Source of the DNA: Scedosporium boydii
Lineage: Eukaryota; Ascomycota; Sordariomycetes; Microascales; Microascaceae
Direction: 5' to 3'
DNA: 64,000 nt
Assembly (NCBI GenBank): GCA_002221725.1
Contig: NJFT01000171.1
Location: forward strand, 1 to 64,000
Shown here: positions 60,391-64,000 of the stretch, piece by piece
Position numbering within the stretch: the stretch's first letter is position 1
Layout of the letters: each line of letters opens with the position of its first letter
The notes under the pieces: generated by a model
The model's input: only the letters and a program-made list of their open reading frames with translations
Told to the model about the DNA's origin: nothing
Databases searched by the model: none
Translations under genes and position numbers: made by a program

Positions 60391-63300
60391 TCAACTAAGA
60401 AGATCCTTGATATCCTCAATCCTCTGGAGCCGCTTCTCCTCGTCGCTCATCATACCCAGAGACGACGCACTGCAGACTAAGTTAGCAAACATCTCCCAAG
60501 AAGCACCCAGGGGAAAGGAGGAAAGGAAACTCACATAAACTTCTTCCGCTCCTGCACCTTCAACATCCTCTCCTCCACACTATTCTGCACAATAAACCTA
60601 AAAACCTTCACCTCCCCTTCCTGCCCCATCCTATGTACCCGATCGATCGCCTGCGCCTCCACAGCAAAGCTCCACCACGGATCCATCATGTACACCCTCT
60701 GCGCCGACGTCAAGTTCAACCCCACGCCACCTGCCTTCAGGCTGATTAGCAAGATGGTAAACTTGCTCGCCTCGCGAAACTGGGAGAGCACGGCGGCGCG
60801 TGCCTTCTGCGACATCGACCCGTCGAGCCTGAGGAACTTCATGTTGGCCTTTTGGAGAGCCGGCTCGATGAGCGAGAGGAATGAGGTGAATTGGCTGAAG
60901 ACGACGGATTTCATCCGCGGGTGCTCCTTGCGCAGCTCGCGGAGGTTGCGGATGAGGACCATCACTTTGGACGAGGAGTCGCTGGATCCGACGCGCTGGA
61001 GGCTGATGCGCGCTTTCCCGTGAATCGGGTCGATCTCGTCCTCGTGGCGGATCACCTCGAATAGGTCACGCATGTTGATAGGCTCGCGGCAGTGCACGCA
61101 TCTGGGCACTTTCTCTCGGGAGATCTCGTGCTTCATGTACTGCAGCAGACACTTCTTGCACGCTGAATGCCAGCACCCCGTCACCGTCTGCTCAATCATG
61201 GGCTCCTCGGCGCAAATCGGACACTCGAGGCTGGCTTCCTTTCGAATCTGCTCCAACACATGTGCTCCGTACGTAGCACCGGGCTTCGACTGGTCCGCAA
61301 TATCGGCTGCGAACTTTTGAACCAGGACATCCAGATCCATATCGTCAGCGAGTCCGGCGGCGGCATCAGCTGCGGCCGCTGCGCTCGCTGCCTCTTCCTC
61401 TTCGGCCACGATGTCCCGGTTCCGGATCAGGATGGGATGACAGCAGGTTTGCCTCAAGCGAATAATTTGTGCAAACAGACTGGCATACGCTTTCATTACC
61501 GTCCCCGAAGCCATATTATTATCCAATGTGTTCTTGGCCCTCGTGAAGACGTAGTTGTAAATCTCTCTCTCGGCTTCGGAGAGCTCAACTTTGACAATCT
61601 CAACGTGCTTCGGTGGAAGGGGTACAAGTCTACACAGCTAGTTAGTGGATCATTCTTACCTTGCCTCCAACTCTTCCCCAGAGTTATAAGGCGTTATACT
61701 TACGGCTTCCCGTCAGGCGTCTTCATATCCTTCGTCCTCCTCATCACTAGCGGCTCAAGCACCGTCTGAACAACATCCAGCGCCCGCACAAAGTTCTTAG
61801 ATTCGAACGGCAGCGTAATGAACGTCCTCCAGAATGAAAAGTTGTTCCACGGCTCGACACCCAGAAACCGGACGAGGCTGAACAAATCCTCGAGTCGATT
61901 GACAATGGGTGTTCCCGTCAGAACCCACCTGTGATCGGCGGCAAGCGCATAGCAGGCCTTCGATGTCTTGGATCTCCGGTTCTTGATGGTATGCGCCTCG
62001 TCGAGGATGATGCGCAGGAAGTTGAGGGAAAATAAGCCGTGGTGTTGCGACTTGTCTCCTTTCCTCGCGAGGATCTGGCTAAACTCGGAGAGCACTGTTC
62101 CGTAGCTCGTGATAACTACGTCCGGCGCCGACGCTGCGCTATCCTCGCAGCACAGGGTTTGAAGATTGCAGTTCTTTTCACTGCCATAATAGACCAAGAC
62201 CCTGATGGTTCCCTCCTTGGACGCTTTTTCAGCTTCACTGTGCCACTGCGCAAGAAGCGACATGGGAGCAATAACTAGGGTAGTGTGTGGAGCTCGAAGC
62301 ACCTCGCTTTCACCTAGAGGTGGTGATCGAAGTTGCTGAAGAGAGGAAAGTCCAGTCTTCGGACGGACTCTCTCATAAGGCCTATGGGAGTGAATCAAGC
62401 TGAGCATTTGGATGGTCTTCCCAAGACCCATCTCATCGGCCAGGATGCCGCCAAGGCAGTGTTGTTCCTGGGCCGGGAATATGAGCGTCATCTCTCCAGA
62501 GTAAGGGTTCATGTAGAACTTTTCTTGCCCTTCAAACACGGGAAGATCCTTGTCGTCAGCATCCTTCAGAGGCCAGGTATACTCTTCCCACAACGGGTGC
62601 AACGAAGGTTCTCGGTTGCCTTGTTCGCCTCGTTCCTTGTTGAGCATCCAATAAAGAGCCTGTTTCTGGTAAGGGCGTAGTTCGAGGGCAAACGTATCCG
62701 AAGGCTCAGCTTCTGGAGTGTTGAAGTCAAAGGATTGGGCTTTTCGGTAGAGGGCATCTAGCTGGTCTTGCTCGAGCTCCTCGCCTTCTTCGGACTCGTC
62801 GGGGGGAGTCGAAGGCGTACCGCTACCATCCCTATGATGCGCGGTTAGTGACTAAAATTCTAGCAGCCATAAGAGCAGTTGAAACAAACGCACCTTCCAT
62901 TGGGCTTAGGCAACTCCTTTGCTTTCTTCTCATCCAACTCAGCAGCATCAAGCAATCCTTGGCGCTGCTGTCTTGCGTCGGCAGCGTTGAGAGTAGAAGG
63001 AAGAACGTTTATTTCCTGAAAGAGCCTTACAAGAGCCACTTGCCTCAAGCGAAGTTCCTTCTCTTGGGTAGTCTCCTCTTCCTCCTTAAAGCTAACGGTA
63101 ATGTCATCTGAAGGATGTAATACCTTGGCTTGGAAGGCAGAGGGCAGTAGATAAACTCTCAGCTGCAAGAATACAGTATCATTTGTCCTTAACCGTTCCG
63201 GCGCATAGACGCAGGTCCCTTCGAACTTGCAAATCCCCTGATCCATCAGCGTCGAAACCCAATTGGCGGTCTCCTTGGATAGCCTTCCCAGCTCCGTCCC

Positions 63301-64000
63301 CGCCGAGTTGGTAAATCGGACAATGACATCAACGCGTCTCGCAGCAGCGGCCGTCATCCGGGCGGTAACTAGAGGGACGCCGATCCTCGTCTGGCCCTTT
63401 GGGGTTGTTTGGGGTAATTGTATCTTTTGTCGCTCGATTTTCACGAGGTCGCCATGTCTTAACATGTTGTAGCCACTCCGGGTTGCCCACCCTTCGACCC
63501 CAAAAGCGCCGATGTACCTTGGCTGCTGTTTCGACCGTTGGGGAAGCACGCCAGTCTCGGCTCCTATCGTCGATGGCGCGGCAGGCGCCGAAACTGTGGA
63601 CTTGGTCCTCGACGCCGCAGGTTTCTTGTATTTCTCCCAGGTTCCGTCAAAGTACATGTTAACAGCCCTTTCGAGGTTTCCATGGCTGTGTTCTCTGATT
63701 ATGTCTATGACACCCGGCTCTACTTTGTGACCGATAAAAGTCTCAAACATTCCCTCATCAAAAGCCACTGACGAAGATTCATGCTGTAGAGTAGGCGCGG
63801 GCGGTTCGGATTTCGGGGGAGTGGCACGTCGCGGAGCATGGTGGTCACCGTTGTGAAGCGGAGGGAGGCGAGAGGCAGGAAGAGGTGAAGACTGAGCTAT
63901 CGGGAGTGCAGGCTCACTCGGTAGTATTGGGTCCTGAAAGAAGCGTTCTGGAACTGGGAGGCTACTACTCGGGGGACTCGAGTCGCCGGTTCGGTCGAGA
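60391..64000 (-). CDS. RAD5: DNA repair helicase/ubiquitin ligase Rad5 (5' end outside window)
   Basis: Visible exons are >64000-62894, 62831-61704, 61629-60535 and 60469-60391, about 1140 residues; the start is beyond the right edge. Rad5 builds K63-linked polyubiquitin on PCNA with Ubc13-Mms2 and remodels stalled forks. In order: a disordered Pro/Ser N-terminal part; a helical UBA-like segment (about 63760-63640); the HIRAN domain (R-Y-I-G-A-F-G, about 63520-63200); the SNF2 ATPase with motif I D-E-M-G-L-G-K-T (62414-62437) and motif II D-E-A-H (61991-62002); an inserted C3HC4 RING finger (C-P-I-C near 61212-61223 to C-V-H-C near 61090); and helicase C with V-F-S-Q-F and H-R-M-G-Q. The last tiny exon supplies the conserved S-L-G-M-M-S-D-E-E-K-R end. 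All introns are 62-74 nt and in phase. HIRAN, ATPase and RING together are diagnostic. Confidence 0.95.

Noticed and set aside
1..64000. CRISPR arrays, insertion sequences, rRNA genes, biosynthetic cluster
   Set aside because: I found no regularly spaced direct repeats with unique spacers, no transposase or terminal inverted repeats, no rRNA sequence and no polyketide or peptide synthase genes.

Overview
The window is nuclear DNA of a filamentous ascomycete (Pezizomycotina, most likely a Sordariomycete). The evidence is short phase-consistent introns (mostly 60-160 nt) with GTAAGT/GTATGT-type donors and CTAAC-like branch sites, compact housekeeping genes of fungal type, an Adr1/AmdX-type C2H2 regulator fused to a fungal-specific regulatory region, a GPI-anchored yapsin-like protease, and CT-rich intergenic leaders. 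All exon models below were built by hand from splice signals and reading-frame continuity. I found no tRNA, rRNA, CRISPR array or intact transposon.

Layout. 0-11.3 kb is gene-dense: a doubtful small gene (354-767, -), a one-TM unknown protein (2196-3162, +), a multi-pass membrane protein (3257-4040, -), the GPI-anchor PIG-L/GPI12 deacetylase (5104-6243, +), a mitochondrial translation-factor-like protein (6626-8854, -) divergent from the four-exon snRNP gene LSM3 (9331-9839, +), and a Nudix hydrolase (10651-11307, +). About 5.4 kb without recognisable genes then leads to an alpha-arrestin with a PPxY motif (16687-19538, +). The arrestin converges on a GTPBP1/2-type GTPase (20473-22695, -), with a long CA/GA microsatellite between their 3' ends. 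Next is the C2H2 regulator (26199-30017, -). Roughly 16.5 kb (30.0-46.6 kb) has no gene I can support. It is followed by the aspartyl protease with a repeated propeptide (46592-48657, -), another long CT-rich gene-free stretch, a convergent pair of small one-TM proteins (55915-56232, + and 56750-57355, -), an unrecognised protein with three W-S/T-D-P-K repeats (58171-59818, -), and RAD5 (60391 to beyond the right edge, -).

The genes do not form a pathway cluster. Most are housekeeping (GPI-anchor synthesis, RNA processing, mitochondrial expression, nucleotide sanitation, DNA damage tolerance) plus regulators (arrestin, C2H2 factor). One loose functional link is that GPI12 acts in making the anchor that the protease's C-terminus appears designed to receive.

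The most unexpected signal is not a gene. The 9-mer TACTTCGTA (or its complement TACGAAGTA) occurs at least 19 times by eye, about 0.5 expected by chance, always outside the coding exons I modelled, and 12 copies fall within 30.6-41.2 kb of the gene-poor block. The best protein-level novelties are the W-S/T-D-P-K repeat protein and the tandem LPV repeats in the protease propeptide.
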